DNA of 64,000 nt from positions 47,012 to 111,011 of the forward strand of contig NZ_FQZX01000004.1 of NCBI RefSeq assembly GCF_900142175.1, read 5' to 3'. The notes below the pieces were generated by a model that was not told the origin of the DNA, made no database searches, and saw only the letters and a list, made by a program, of their open reading frames with translations. The DNA comes from Maribacter aquivivus. Its GTDB lineage: Bacteria; Bacteroidota; Bacteroidia; Flavobacteriales; Flavobacteriaceae. Made by a program: the position numbers and the translations under genes. Below are positions 6,717 to 15,376 of this stretch, in pieces. Every line of letters begins with the position of its first letter. Position 1 is the stretch's first letter.

Positions 6717-8702
6717 TCAAGACAATACCCTATTTAATTTTTTATTTAGCAATTTATTCAACTGAATGTAATTCATAATCTCTTCAAGAACTTCTCTATG
6801 ATCTGTAGCAGAATCTTGAGTAGTGTTTTGCAATGTTGTCATTCTTTTTTTAATTAAAAAACAACGTAATGTCAGTATCGTCTCACTTACCAACTGCGCA
6901 ACACCTATTTCTTTACTCTTTGGAAAAATTTCTTTACGCTCCCAGTCATCTAACTTATACCGTTCCTCTTCCATTAAAATAGAAGATATCTGGTTTGCCA
7001 TTTCTTGCTCTAAACCATTAACAAAATTGGTGATCGAAAACTCCTCTTTTTCATTTAAGGCTTCAATCAATCTAGCGTACATTTTACGGAAATCTTCATT
7101 GGCCAATTCTATTTCATCTTCTTGCAGATCCAAATAGATTTTCTCGTATACCTTAATTTCAGATAACTCTGGCTCCAACACCAAATCTCCGGCATCATTT
7201 TCCTTTAATACCAAATCTTCAAACTGCTCTTTGAGATTACCATACAGCATAAGCGATTCAATAATTTTTCGCTCTAGCAAATACTGTACATCAACTTTTT
7301 CTTCTTTTTCCTGATCTGTATTACGAACAACATCAAAAGCTTTCTGCTCCTCCTTTTGTGTTGCTTGTATATTCTTTTCTTCTTTCTTACCTATCTGAGC
7401 AAGGGTATTATACAAAACTGCTTCAGATATGTTCATGATCTGCGCACACTCTTGAATATATATCTCTTGCTGTATGCGATCGGGAATCTTAGCAATACTG
7501 TTCACGATATCCCTAACTGTATCTGCTCTCTTTATGGGATCGTTATCTGCCTCTTTTACCAGAAGCGACGCCTTAAACTGAATAAAATCTTTAGAGTTGT
7601 CATTAAGATAGGTCATGACATCTTCTAACTCATTATTCTTGGCAAAACTGTCTGGATCTTCACCCTCTGGAAATGTACAAACGCGCACATTCATACCTTG
7701 TTCCAAAATAAGATCTATACCACGAAGCGATGCTCGTAAACCTGCCGCATCACCATCAAATAATACCGTGATATTTTTGGTCAATCTATTTATTAACCTA
7801 ATCTGTTCTGGCGTCAAAGCCGTACCACTAGAAGATACCACGTTATCAATACCGCGTTGTACAAATTGAATAACATCCGTATACCCTTCTACCAAATAAC
7901 AATTATCTTCTTTAGCAATAGATTGCTTTGCATGGTAAATACCGTACAACACCTTACTCTTATGGTAGATGTCACTTTCAGGAGAATTCAGATACTTGGC
8001 CGCCTTTTTATCGTTCGTTAAAATACGACCACCAAAACCCAATACACGACCACTTAAAGAGTGGATAGGAAACATCACCCTACCTTTGAACCTGTCAAAT
8101 TTTCTAGACCCATTTGGGTTATTAGAATCTTCTTTAACTATGGTTAATCCTGTTTTTGAAAGGTATTCTAGTTTATATCCTTTATCTAAAGCTGCAGTTG
8201 TAAATCCGTCCCATTGATCTAGGCAATATCCTAACTCAAATTTCTTGATGATTTCATCAGTAAAGCCACGCTCCTTAAAATAACTAAGCCCTATTGCTTT
8301 ACCCAACTCTGATTCCCACAACATTTCTTTAAAATGCGTTTGGGCAAATTCTGACACCAAGTACATGCTCTCACGTTCGCTAGCTTGTTCTTTTTGTTCG
8401 TTAGATTGTTCGGTTTCCTCTACTTCAACATTATATTTCTTTGCTAAGTATTTTATAGCCTCAGGATACGTAAAATGCTCATGCTCCATTAAAAAAGCAA
8501 CCACATTACCACCTTTACCACTACTAAAATCTTTCCAAATCTGCTTTACCGGCGATACCATAAAACTTGGTGATCGCTCATCAGAAAAAGGGCTAAGTCC
8601 TTTAAAGTTGGACCCTGATTTTTTTAGCTGTACAAAATCACCAATAACCTCTTCTAGTCGAGCGGTTTCATATACTTTATCTATGGTAATTTTTGAAATC
8701 AT
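6717..8702 (-). CDS. dnaG: DNA primase DnaG with degenerate zinc-binding module
   Basis: This 661-residue primase makes RNA primers at the replication fork. The N-terminal CHC2-type domain, the catalytic TOPRIM core (YLVEGYTDVIQ with the later DGDAAG acidic motif) and a C-terminal helicase-binding region are all present. The zinc ligands of the N-terminal ribbon are gone: the CPFH motif reads SPFS (Ser37, Ser40) and the CxxC motif reads DFSS (Asp58, Ser61), while surrounding residues (RSPSFMVSP, GKGGN) are kept. The fold seems preserved without the metal. I believe other flavobacterial primases share this, but that needs an alignment. The C-terminal third is divergent, as usual. It converges on the response regulator. 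Confidence 0.94.
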   Translation of the reverse strand: MISKITIDKVYETARLEEVIGDFVQLKKSGSNFKGLSPFSDERSPSFMVSPVKQIWKDFSSGKGGNVVAFLMEHEHFTYPEAIKYLAKKYNVEVEETEQSNEQKEQASERESMYLVSEFAQTHFKEMLWESELGKAIGLSYFKERGFTDEIIKKFELGYCLDQWDGFTTAALDKGYKLEYLSKTGLTIVKEDSNNPNGSRKFDRFKGRVMFPIHSLSGRVLGFGGRILTNDKKAAKYLNSPESDIYHKSKVLYGIYHAKQSIAKEDNCYLVEGYTDVIQFVQRGIDNVVSSSGTALTPEQIRLINRLTKNITVLFDGDAAGLRASLRGIDLILEQGMNVRVCTFPEGEDPDSFAKNNELEDVMTYLNDNSKDFIQFKASLLVKEADNDPIKRADTVRDIVNSIAKIPDRIQQEIYIQECAQIMNISEAVLYNTLAQIGKKEEKNIQATQKEEQKAFDVVRNTDQEKEEKVDVQYLLERKIIESLMLYGNLKEQFEDLVLKENDAGDLVLEPELSEIKVYEKIYLDLQEDEIELANEDFRKMYARLIEALNEKEEFSITNFVNGLEQEMANQISSILMEEERYKLDDWERKEIFPKSKEIGVAQLVSETILTLRCFLIKKRMTTLQNTTQDSATDHREVLEEIMNYIQLNKLLNKKLNRVLS

Positions 8703-8772
8703 ATTTCGACCTTAATCCCTCTGAAGGAGGAAAATAATTTTGTGTAAATTAGAACTATCAAAAATAGTAATA

Positions 8773-9024
8773 ATGATTCTATTCTTTGGCACTAGATCAG
8801 GAAAGCCAGAAACTAAAAAGCTTTTTAACAGTACATGTCCGTATTGCCAGCAACGCGGAACTTTAACAGCTATTACCCAAAAGAACTATTTTCATATCTT
8901 TTGGATCAAGCTTTTTAAAATATCTAGTACGACTACGATAGAATGTAGCCACTGTAAACGTGGTTATTATGAGACTGAGTTTACCGAAGAGATGAATCAA
9001 GAATTATCTAAAACAATGAATTAG
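8773..9024 (+). CDS. Small zinc-ribbon protein
   Basis: This protein of about 83 residues carries two CxxC knuckles (CPYCQQ and CSHCKR) about 35 residues apart, separated by the hydrophobic stretch FHIFWIKLFKI, a layout found in small flavobacterial zinc-ribbon proteins starting MILFFGTR. A longer frame opens at a TTG (8740), but the family start and the sequence favour the ATG at 8773. It is divergent from dnaG. The metal is probably one structural zinc. No partner or process is known. Confidence 0.72.
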   Translation: MILFFGTRSGKPETKKLFNSTCPYCQQRGTLTAITQKNYFHIFWIKLFKISSTTTIECSHCKRGYYETEFTEEMNQELSKTMN

Positions 9025-9064
9025 CTGTAGTAACCGGTTTTTACGCACGGCACCACAGCTAATT
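9019..9064. terminator. Inverted repeat between convergent genes
   Basis: AATTAGCTGT (9019-9028) and ACAGCTAATT (9055-9064) are perfectly complementary with a 26-base loop. The left arm overlaps the stop of the zinc-ribbon gene. It sits between convergent genes but has only a weak T-run (positions 9070-9077). Confidence 0.4.
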
Positions 9065-9082
9065 TGATTGATGAATATTTTT

Positions 9083-10165
9083 TTAAAGGTCGAAACGGAG
9101 ACCTAGTGAAATGTTGTGCTGCTCTACAAGGGCATCTTTAAATATAGGGTTCAAATCATATTTCACATATAATAAAAAACCGTCAACACCTGCATAAGCA
9201 CTTAAACCGTAAATTAAATCATTGGTATTATAACTACGTTTTAGTTTGTCTTTTACATTATCACCGTCAAGGTTGTATTTCAATTTTTGGCGTGTGCCTA
9301 TATTAAATCCGCCATAACCTCCTACCCCTACTCTAAATTGATTCTTTAAAGAATACCTCATCTTTTTTTCGCTTGTACTCAGTTTTGATGGTCCAAACTC
9401 AAAATGCATAGGAAAAACTAGGTTATCCATTCTAAATTTCGACTTATCTAGCTCATAATCGAACTCCTGAAGTTCTGATTGCCCATTATCCAGCGACACT
9501 AAATACTGATTATCCTTAGGTTTTAATCCGTTAAACTGAAATGAGAATCCGTAATTGAATCTTAAGAAATTCGTATTTTTAAATACTCGGGTACGCCATT
9601 GCCATCCCATTTCAAAAAATCTACTACCTCCTATTTTATACGGTGAATCATTTAAAGATTGCCCGTCTACAATAGCATTATTGAGACCTACTGCAAGAAC
9701 CAAATCTGAATATGTTCTTCTGTCATAAATTGGCTCTCTTCTATTCGGATTTTCATTTAGTCGAATTCCAAAAAGTTTTGCATCGTCACCGTCATCATCG
9801 CCAAAACCGATTTGAAAAGCAAATTTATAATTCAAGGTATCCAATTCTTTCACCACTCCATTATTACGTTCTAACAAAGCTATTCTGTTATTAATTATGG
9901 CTATTCTATCCTCTATATTCAGAGCTCGCTTTTCAGCCGCTTCCATTTTTAAATTATCAGCCTCTTCTTGTGTGATTTCAGCATTAGCTAACTTTTTAGC
10001 AATAGCTGCTATCTCAAATTTCAAAGCTTCTTTTTCCTGTCTAGTTACGCTTAGCTTTTGCTCTTTTAAAATATCCACTTTTTTTTGGTAATCTTCTTGC
10101 GCTACTGAATTTTGCACCATAAACAGGGTCAGTAACACTACTAAATACATTGTAATTGTTCTCAT
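9083..10165 (-). CDS. Outer-membrane beta-barrel protein with N-terminal coiled coil
   Basis: This 360-residue protein has a Sec signal peptide (to NSVAQ). Residues about 25-105 are charged and heptad-like (long runs of K/E/A/L such as KEALKFEIAAIAKKLANAEITQEEADNLK), predicting a periplasmic coiled coil. The rest is a beta-rich domain of alternating hydrophobic and polar residues ending in LGLRFDL, a typical outer-membrane barrel terminus. It follows the sigma/anti-sigma pair by about 90 bases on the same strand, so it may be a target or sensor of that ECF system. The function is not recognised. Confidence 0.7.
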   Translation of the reverse strand: MRTITMYLVVLLTLFMVQNSVAQEDYQKKVDILKEQKLSVTRQEKEALKFEIAAIAKKLANAEITQEEADNLKMEAAEKRALNIEDRIAIINNRIALLERNNGVVKELDTLNYKFAFQIGFGDDDGDDAKLFGIRLNENPNRREPIYDRRTYSDLVLAVGLNNAIVDGQSLNDSPYKIGGSRFFEMGWQWRTRVFKNTNFLRFNYGFSFQFNGLKPKDNQYLVSLDNGQSELQEFDYELDKSKFRMDNLVFPMHFEFGPSKLSTSEKKMRYSLKNQFRVGVGGYGGFNIGTRQKLKYNLDGDNVKDKLKRSYNTNDLIYGLSAYAGVDGFLLYVKYDLNPIFKDALVEQHNISLGLRFDL

Positions 10166-10253
10166 TTCGATTTTGATTTTTTGATGAATAAAACTCCGTT
10201 CCCTGTCCCCATAGCATTTTATAGAGATTTAGGATAAAACGATTTGTGTTTGA

Positions 10254-11003
10254 TTAATTATTGCGGTCTGCCACTGCAGTTCGCACTTTTATAAAACCGG
10301 CTTTTAAAGAATTAAAAATTTGGTCTCTGAAAGATTGATCAAGTTCTTCTTCAACCTCTGTCAACAAAGCCATTGCATCGACAGTATTATCTTTATTAAA
10401 TATTCGTTCTCTTAAAATTTCGTCTTGTGCTCGTTTTAACAACGAATCTACTTCTGCATCTGTAACCGTACTATACTGCTCTAAAACATCTATTTGAGCC
10501 ACTATATCTGCCACTTTAGAATTTATAATTTCATCTGACACCTCTAATTTAGAAGTAGATTGGTCTGCAGATACATGCTCTACAACCGCTACTTTAATAG
10601 CATCATCTAAAATGATACTCTCTTTTTCATTTGGCATATCAATTTCTACCTCTTCTACAGCTATATTCTTCCTTTTTGTTTCTGTTTGCACAACAACCAC
10701 TTGTTCTTCTATAACCTTATTTGGATTTTTAGTGATTACTTCTTCAACCTTATTTTCGTTTTCGGTATCTACCAACTCTATTGATGATTCATTCAACTCA
10801 TTTGTACCATTAAAATAAAATAAAGCTACACCTAACAACACTACAATGCTAGCGGCAACGCCCAACCATAAATACACTGGTTTCTTTTTTATTTTATCAT
10901 TTTTTAACTCTGATGAAATTTTTGACCAAGCATTTTCTGACGGATTAATCTCCCGCTCTTGCAACTTGGCTTTTATATGTTTTTCAAATTTATCGGTTTC
11001 CAT
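10254..11003 (-). CDS. Membrane-anchored probable anti-sigma factor
   Basis: This 249-residue protein has a charged N-terminal cytosolic part (about 1-40), one membrane helix (about 43-64, YLWLGVAASIVVLLGVALFYF) and an acidic, Glu-rich periplasmic part. It overlaps the upstream ECF sigma gene by 14 bases, the usual arrangement of a sigma/anti-sigma pair. The N-terminus has no Zn-binding HxxxCxxC anti-sigma motif. The role rests mainly on context and topology. The periplasmic part resembles no enzyme I know. Confidence 0.65.
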   Translation of the reverse strand: METDKFEKHIKAKLQEREINPSENAWSKISSELKNDKIKKKPVYLWLGVAASIVVLLGVALFYFNGTNELNESSIELVDTENENKVEEVITKNPNKVIEEQVVVVQTETKRKNIAVEEVEIDMPNEKESIILDDAIKVAVVEHVSADQSTSKLEVSDEIINSKVADIVAQIDVLEQYSTVTDAEVDSLLKRAQDEILRERIFNKDNTVDAMALLTEVEEELDQSFRDQIFNSLKAGFIKVRTAVADRNN

Positions 11004-11580
11004 ACCCTATAATATTTTGTTGCCTTAATTGGTCTTGAAGCAATTTTCGGGCTTTTAATAACTGTGTTTTTGAAGTGCTTTCGGTTATCGAAAGCATTTC
11101 TGCGATTTCTTTATGCTTATACCCTTCTACGGTATACAGTACAAACACCATTTTATAGCCTTGAGGTAAAGCATCTATCAATTGTTGAATATGCTCGGTA
11201 TCCAAATCGGTACTTTGCGATATTTCTTCAGTTTGATTCTTTTCGTACACCTCATCATCGTACACCACAAACTGCTGCTTTCTTAAATAAGAGATACTTT
11301 CCCGTATCATGATTCGCCTTAACCATCCTTCAAAACTACCTTCGAACTTAAATGTATCTAGCTTATTGAACATTTTCAGAAAACCCTGTACCATTACATC
11401 CTCCGCAAAATGAATATCCTTTATATACTGACGGCAGACACTCAACATTTTTGGAGCATGTTTTTTATACAAACGCTCTTGCGCATCGCGGTTACCCGAT
11501 GTTGCTTTTTTAATGAGCTGCTTCTCGTTTTTATAAAAAGGTATAATTTTCAAAATATTGGTTTGGTCTTCTATTAGCAT
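10990..11580 (-). CDS. ECF-family RNA polymerase sigma factor
   Basis: This 196-residue sigma-70 family protein has only regions 2 and 4. Region 2 includes the segment FAEDVMVQGFLKMFNKLDTF and FEGSFEGWLRRIMIRESISYLRK. Region 4 is the helix-turn-helix near QGYKMVFVLYTVEGYKHKEIAEMLSITESTSKTQLLKARKLL. ECF factors direct polymerase to envelope or stress regulons and are held by a membrane partner, here most likely the overlapping gene at 10254-11003. The length is typical. Targets cannot be read from the sequence. Confidence 0.9.
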   Translation of the reverse strand: MLIEDQTNILKIIPFYKNEKQLIKKATSGNRDAQERLYKKHAPKMLSVCRQYIKDIHFAEDVMVQGFLKMFNKLDTFKFEGSFEGWLRRIMIRESISYLRKQQFVVYDDEVYEKNQTEEISQSTDLDTEHIQQLIDALPQGYKMVFVLYTVEGYKHKEIAEMLSITESTSKTQLLKARKLLQDQLRQQNIIGYGNR

Positions 11581-11697
11581 AGACGCAGAAGAAGTAGCTA
11601 TAGTTGCCTGAAGATAAACAAAAATTAAAATTAATTTTTAAACCGCTGAAATACAGTTATTTAAAATTAATAAAATGAAGAATATTTTTTTACGAAT

Positions 11698-12675
11698 TTA
11701 CTTTTTACGATCTACCACGTAATTTACCATCAATTCTAGAGCACTTTTATACTCAGAATCAGGATACGTACTTAACAGTTCTAATGCCTCATCTCTATAC
11801 TGTAACATTTTAGTTACCGCATAATCCAATCCGCCCTTATCTTTTACAAAGGCAATGACTTCTTTGACGCGTTTTTTATCCTTATTGTGGTTTTTGATAG
11901 AATTAATAGTCCAACTTTTCTCTTTTTTGGTACAGTGATTTAGTGCATATATTAATGGCAACGTCATTTTTTGCTCTTTAATATCTATACCGGTTGGCTT
12001 TCCTATTTTCTGTCCGCCATAATCAAAAAGGTCATCTTTGATCTGAAATGCCATTCCGCATAGTTCTCCAAATTTCCTGAAGGTTTCTACATCTGCGCTT
12101 TCTGGCTTTACAGAACAAGCACCAAGCGAACAGCATGCCGCAATCAACGTTGCCGTTTTTTGCCTGATAATATCGTAATAGACATCTTCGGTAATATCTA
12201 AACGCCTTGCTTTTTCTATCTGTAATAATTCGCCTTCGCTCATTTCGCGAACGGCAACAGAGATAATTTTAAGTAAATCGAAATCTTCGTTATCTATGGA
12301 TAATAAAAGACCTTTAGACAGCAAATAATCGCCAACCAAAACGGCAATCTTATTTTTCCAAAGGGCATTTATAGAGAAGAACCCCCTGCGTTTATTGCTT
12401 TCATCAACAACATCATCATGAACCAATGTTGCCGTATGTATCAATTCTATAACCGAAGCACCACGATAAGTACGCTCGTTCACCTCACCGTCATTCAACA
12501 ATTTGGCTGTTAGAAAAACGAACATAGGGCGCATTTGTTTTCCCTTGCGATTTACGATGTAATGGGTAATTCTATTGAGTAGCGCAACCTTAGAGGTCAT
12601 TGAATCTCTAAACTTAGATTCAAACAGCTCCATTTCCTGATAGACAGGTTCCTTTATTTGTGCTACTATTTTCAG
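11698..12675 (-). CDS. Polyprenyl (octa/heptaprenyl) diphosphate synthase
   Basis: This trans-prenyltransferase makes the long isoprenoid side chain of menaquinone. The first Asp-rich motif is LVHDDVVDE (DDxxD), the second is QIKDDLFDY (DDxxD), and GKQMRPMFVFL is the substrate-binding GKxxRP loop. The first ATG (12633) begins at MELFESKF and appears truncated. The 14 codons upstream, with no stop, read KIVAQIKEPVYQE, which matches what I recall of the family N-terminus. The only start-like codon there is CTG at 12675, which I used. Starting at 12633 is the alternative. The upstream region holds heptad arrays. Confidence 0.85.
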   Translation of the reverse strand: MKIVAQIKEPVYQEMELFESKFRDSMTSKVALLNRITHYIVNRKGKQMRPMFVFLTAKLLNDGEVNERTYRGASVIELIHTATLVHDDVVDESNKRRGFFSINALWKNKIAVLVGDYLLSKGLLLSIDNEDFDLLKIISVAVREMSEGELLQIEKARRLDITEDVYYDIIRQKTATLIAACCSLGACSVKPESADVETFRKFGELCGMAFQIKDDLFDYGGQKIGKPTGIDIKEQKMTLPLIYALNHCTKKEKSWTINSIKNHNKDKKRVKEVIAFVKDKGGLDYAVTKMLQYRDEALELLSTYPDSEYKSALELMVNYVVDRKK

Positions 12676-12757
12676 TTGCTCTTTATTAGAACGGCAAAAT
12701 TAGTCAAAAGCAAGCAGTTAACAGTACTCAGCAAGGAGATAATGGATTAAAGGGATT

Positions 12758-12794
12758 GGTTGTTGGTTGTTGGTTGTTGGTTGTTGGTTGTTGG
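12758..12794. repeat. Heptad array (GGTTGTT)5
   Basis: Five perfect GGTTGTT copies are followed by GG. The plus strand is G-rich with GG pairs at regular spacing, which could form a two-tetrad G-quadruplex. A short relic (GTTGTTGGTTGATTG) stands in the equivalent place before the hairpin at 2309. Confidence 0.95.
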
Positions 12795-12802
12795 AAAAAA
12801 TA

Positions 12803-12855
12803 AGTTCAAGTTCAAAACTCAAGTTCAAATACAAATACAAAAAACAAGCTCAAAA
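12803..12855. repeat. Degenerate TTCAA-type heptad array
   Basis: Units containing TTCAA/CTCAA/CAAAT recur at about 7-base spacing (TTCAAGT, TCAAAAC, TCAAGTT, CAAATAC, AAATACA). It bridges the GGTTGTT and TTTTGGC arrays. The period is less strict here. Confidence 0.5.
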
Positions 12856-12860
12856 ATGAA

Positions 12861-12947
12861 TTTTGGCTTTTGGCTTTTGGCTTTTGGCTTTTGGCTTTTG
12901 GCTTTTGGCTTTTGGCTTTTGGCTTTTGGCTTTTGGCTTTTGGCTTT
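12861..12947. repeat. Heptad array (TTTTGGC)12
   Basis: Twelve perfect, uninterrupted TTTTGGC copies plus TTT. The perfection suggests recent expansion or ongoing length change. It lies upstream of the polyprenyl synthase gene. The open frame 12760-12966 across it encodes only low-complexity FGFWLLA repeats and is not a gene. Confidence 0.97.
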
Positions 12948-12948
12948 A

Positions 12949-12987
12949 ACGCTTCGCGTTTTTTAGTATTAAGTATAAAGTACTAAG
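12949..12987. repeat. Hairpin block plus AGTATTA-type heptads
   Basis: The 16-base block ACGCTTCGCGTTTTTT (12949-12964), identical to 2309-2324, is followed by heptads AGTATTA, AGTATAA, AGTACTA. The order of parts (G-rich heptads, hairpin block, TATTAA heptads) is the same as at 2295-2352. Confidence 0.8.
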
Positions 12988-13070
12988 ATATTACGTTAGT
13001 ATTTGCTCTAGTAATTCGTTTTACTGAATACTATATTCTCTCTTTTGCAACCTAGTATTACTGATTTTGG

Positions 13071-13098
13071 ACTTCGTACTTAATACTTTGTACTTCCC
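13071..13098. repeat. Heptad array (ACTTnnT)4 touching the rlmN stop
   Basis: Heptads ACTTCGT, ACTTAAT, ACTTTGT, ACTTCCC end at the base next to the rlmN stop codon. The array belongs to the GTAC-rich subfamily. Confidence 0.75.
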
Positions 13099-14142
13099 TT
13101 AAGACTTATTCGCCAACTGACCACATGCGGCATCAATATCCTTTCCTCTAGAACGACGAACGGTTACTACAATATTATTCTTTTCTAATGTATTAACGTA
13201 GCGATCTATGGCTGCGTTAGAGGCTTGTTTGAACTCGCCATCATCAATTGGGTTATATTCTATTAAATTTACTTTAGAGGGCGCGAAACGGCAGAATTCT
13301 ACCAAGGCATCAACATCTTTTTGAGCGTCGTTTATTCCGTCCCAAACTACATATTCGTAAGTAATTCTACTTCTTGTTTTCTCATACCAATACACTAAGG
13401 ACTCTCGCAAATCGCTTAAAGTAAACTTGGCATTAAACGGCATAATTGAAGTTCTGATTTCATCTATTGCGGAATGTAACGAAACAGCCAATTTAAATTT
13501 CACTTCATCATCTGCCATTTTCTTAATTAACTTAGGCACACCAGAAGTTGAAACTGTAATTCGCTTTGGAGACATCCCCAATCCGTCAGGAGAAGTAATC
13601 TTATCAATTGCCTTCAAGACATTGTTATAATTCATTAAAGGTTCTCCCATCCCCATAAAAACAATATTGCTCAATGGTCTTTCAAAATACAAGCGACTTT
13701 CATTGTCTATAGCAACTACTTGATCGTAAATTTCATCAGGATTCAGATTTCGCATACGTTTTAAACGAGACGTTGCACAGAACCTACAGTCTAAACTACA
13801 ACCTACCTGACTAGATACACAGGCAGTAGTTCTTGATTTAGTTGGAATCAATACCGATTCTACAATTAAATCGTCATGCAAGCGAACGGCATTTTTAATA
13901 GTACCATCACTACTACGCTGCATAAGATCCACCTTAATATGGTTGATTACAAAATTAGCTTCTAGCATTTCTCTAGTTTCTTTTGATAGATTCGTCATCA
14001 CATCAAAAGAATAAGCTGCTTTTTGCCATAACCATTCATACACCTGGTTACCACGAAAAGCTTTGTCACCGTTAGAAACAAAGAATTCTCTAAGCTGCTC
14101 TCGCGTTAGTGCCCGAATATCTTTTTTCTTTATTTCTTCCAT
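13099..14142 (-). CDS. rlmN: Dual-specificity 23S rRNA/tRNA adenine-C2 methyltransferase RlmN
   Basis: This 347-residue radical-SAM enzyme methylates C2 of adenine 2503 in 23S rRNA and adenine 37 in some tRNAs. The radical-SAM cluster motif CSLDCRFCATSRLKR is clear, the GGEP-like segment reads VFMGMGEPLMNY, and the C-terminal catalytic Cys is in DIDAACGQLA. The length is typical. It is separated from the upstream queA gene by a terminator, so it is probably transcribed from its own promoter. The 3' end abuts a heptad array. Confidence 0.95.
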   Translation of the reverse strand: MEEIKKKDIRALTREQLREFFVSNGDKAFRGNQVYEWLWQKAAYSFDVMTNLSKETREMLEANFVINHIKVDLMQRSSDGTIKNAVRLHDDLIVESVLIPTKSRTTACVSSQVGCSLDCRFCATSRLKRMRNLNPDEIYDQVVAIDNESRLYFERPLSNIVFMGMGEPLMNYNNVLKAIDKITSPDGLGMSPKRITVSTSGVPKLIKKMADDEVKFKLAVSLHSAIDEIRTSIMPFNAKFTLSDLRESLVYWYEKTRSRITYEYVVWDGINDAQKDVDALVEFCRFAPSKVNLIEYNPIDDGEFKQASNAAIDRYVNTLEKNNIVVTVRRSRGKDIDAACGQLANKS

Positions 14143-14171
14143 CTTTTTAAAGGTAGGTATTACTAGTGATA

Positions 14172-14210
14172 AAAATCCCGCTTTCTCAATATGTGATAAA
14201 GCGGGATTTT
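14172..14210. terminator. Strong bidirectional-type terminator after queA
   Basis: AAAATCCCGCTTT and AAAGCGGGATTTT form a 13-bp perfect stem with a 13-base loop. On the minus strand it closes the queA transcript upstream of rlmN. Confidence 0.88.
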
Positions 14211-14247
14211 ATTATTTTTTCCTTTTTAGAAAGGATATTTTTTGAAC

Positions 14248-15297
14248 TTATATAATCAACATGGCATCACCATAAGAATAGAACTTATAGTTTTCCAATA
14301 TTGCTTCTTTATATGCTTTGTTCATTAAATCATGACCCATAAATGCAGATACCATCATCAATAATGTAGATTTTGGTAAATGGAAATTAGTAATCATTGC
14401 ATTCGCAATACTAAAATCATATGGAGGGAAAATGAACTTATTCGTCCAACCTTCATACGTATTTAACATATGCTTAGATGAAACAGCACTTTCTAAACCT
14501 CTCATTGCTGTAGTACCTACTGCACAAATACGACGCTTTTCTCTCTTAGCATTATTTACAATATCTGTAGCTTTCTCATCAATAAATAGCTCTTCGCTAT
14601 CCATTTTATGCTTAGAAAGATCTTCAACTTCTACTGGGTTAAAAGTACCTAACCCAACATGTAAAGTTAATTCAGCAAAATCAACACCTTTAATTTCTAA
14701 ACGCTTTAATAAGTGTTTAGAGAAGTGAAGACCAGCAGTAGGGGCAGCAACTGCGCCTTCATGCTTTGCATAAATAGTCTGGTAACGACCTTCATCTTCT
14801 GGCTCAACATCTCTTTTAATATACTTAGGTAACGGCGTTTCACCTAGCTCTCTTAGTTTTCTTCTGAAATCTACGTAAGCACCATCATATAAAAAACGTA
14901 ATGTTCTACCTCTAGAAGTAGTGTTATCAATAACCTCAGCTACCAACGTTTCATCGTCACCAAAATATAACTTGTTACCAATACGAATTTTACGTGCTGG
15001 ATCCACAAGAACATCCCATAGACGTTGCTCTTCATTCAACTCACGTAAAAGAAAAACCTCAATACGCGCACCAGTTTTCTCCTTGTTACCGTATAAACGA
15101 GCAGGAAAAACTTTAGTGTTATTAAGAACCATAACATCACCTTCATCAAAATAGTCGATCATGTCTTTGAACATCTTGTGTTCAATTTTTCCGGTCTCTC
15201 TATGGATAACCATTAATTTAGACTCATCTCTATTTTCAGATGGATGCTCCGCCAATAATTCGTCTGGAAGCTCAAAACTAAAATTTGATAATTTCAT
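14248..15297 (-). CDS. queA: S-adenosylmethionine:tRNA ribosyltransferase-isomerase
   Basis: This 349-residue QueA transfers the ribosyl part of SAM to preQ1-modified tRNA to form epoxyqueuosine. Family landmarks include the N-terminal [16 protein letters not shown], the segment [15 protein letters not shown], and [14 protein letters not shown]. The length is typical. It lies about 80 bases downstream of aroA and is closed by the terminator at 14172-14210. It is one of several SAM users in a window rich in SAM synthesis genes, with no sign of shared control. Confidence 0.95.
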   Translation of the reverse strand: MKLSNFSFELPDELLAEHPSENRDESKLMVIHRETGKIEHKMFKDMIDYFDEGDVMVLNNTKVFPARLYGNKEKTGARIEVFLLRELNEEQRLWDVLVDPARKIRIGNKLYFGDDETLVAEVIDNTTSRGRTLRFLYDGAYVDFRRKLRELGETPLPKYIKRDVEPEDEGRYQTIYAKHEGAVAAPTAGLHFSKHLLKRLEIKGVDFAELTLHVGLGTFNPVEVEDLSKHKMDSEELFIDEKATDIVNNAKREKRRICAVGTTAMRGLESAVSSKHMLNTYEGWTNKFIFPPYDFSIANAMITNFHLPKSTLLMMVSAFMGHDLMNKAYKEAILENYKFYSYGDAMLII

Positions 15298-15376
15298 GTA
15301 GCTGTTATATTTATTGTAGCAAATTGCGGCTGCAAATATACAATCTGCAGATAGGCCTTGTCAAGTAAAACGTTAA

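Noticed and set aside
12861..12947. CRISPR-like regular repeats
   Set aside because: Units are 7 bp and contiguous, with no spacers and no cas genes.
12760..12966. 68-codon open frame giving FGFWLLA repeats
   Set aside because: It is produced by the heptad arrays, which stay open in a frame only because the unit contains no stop in any phase.
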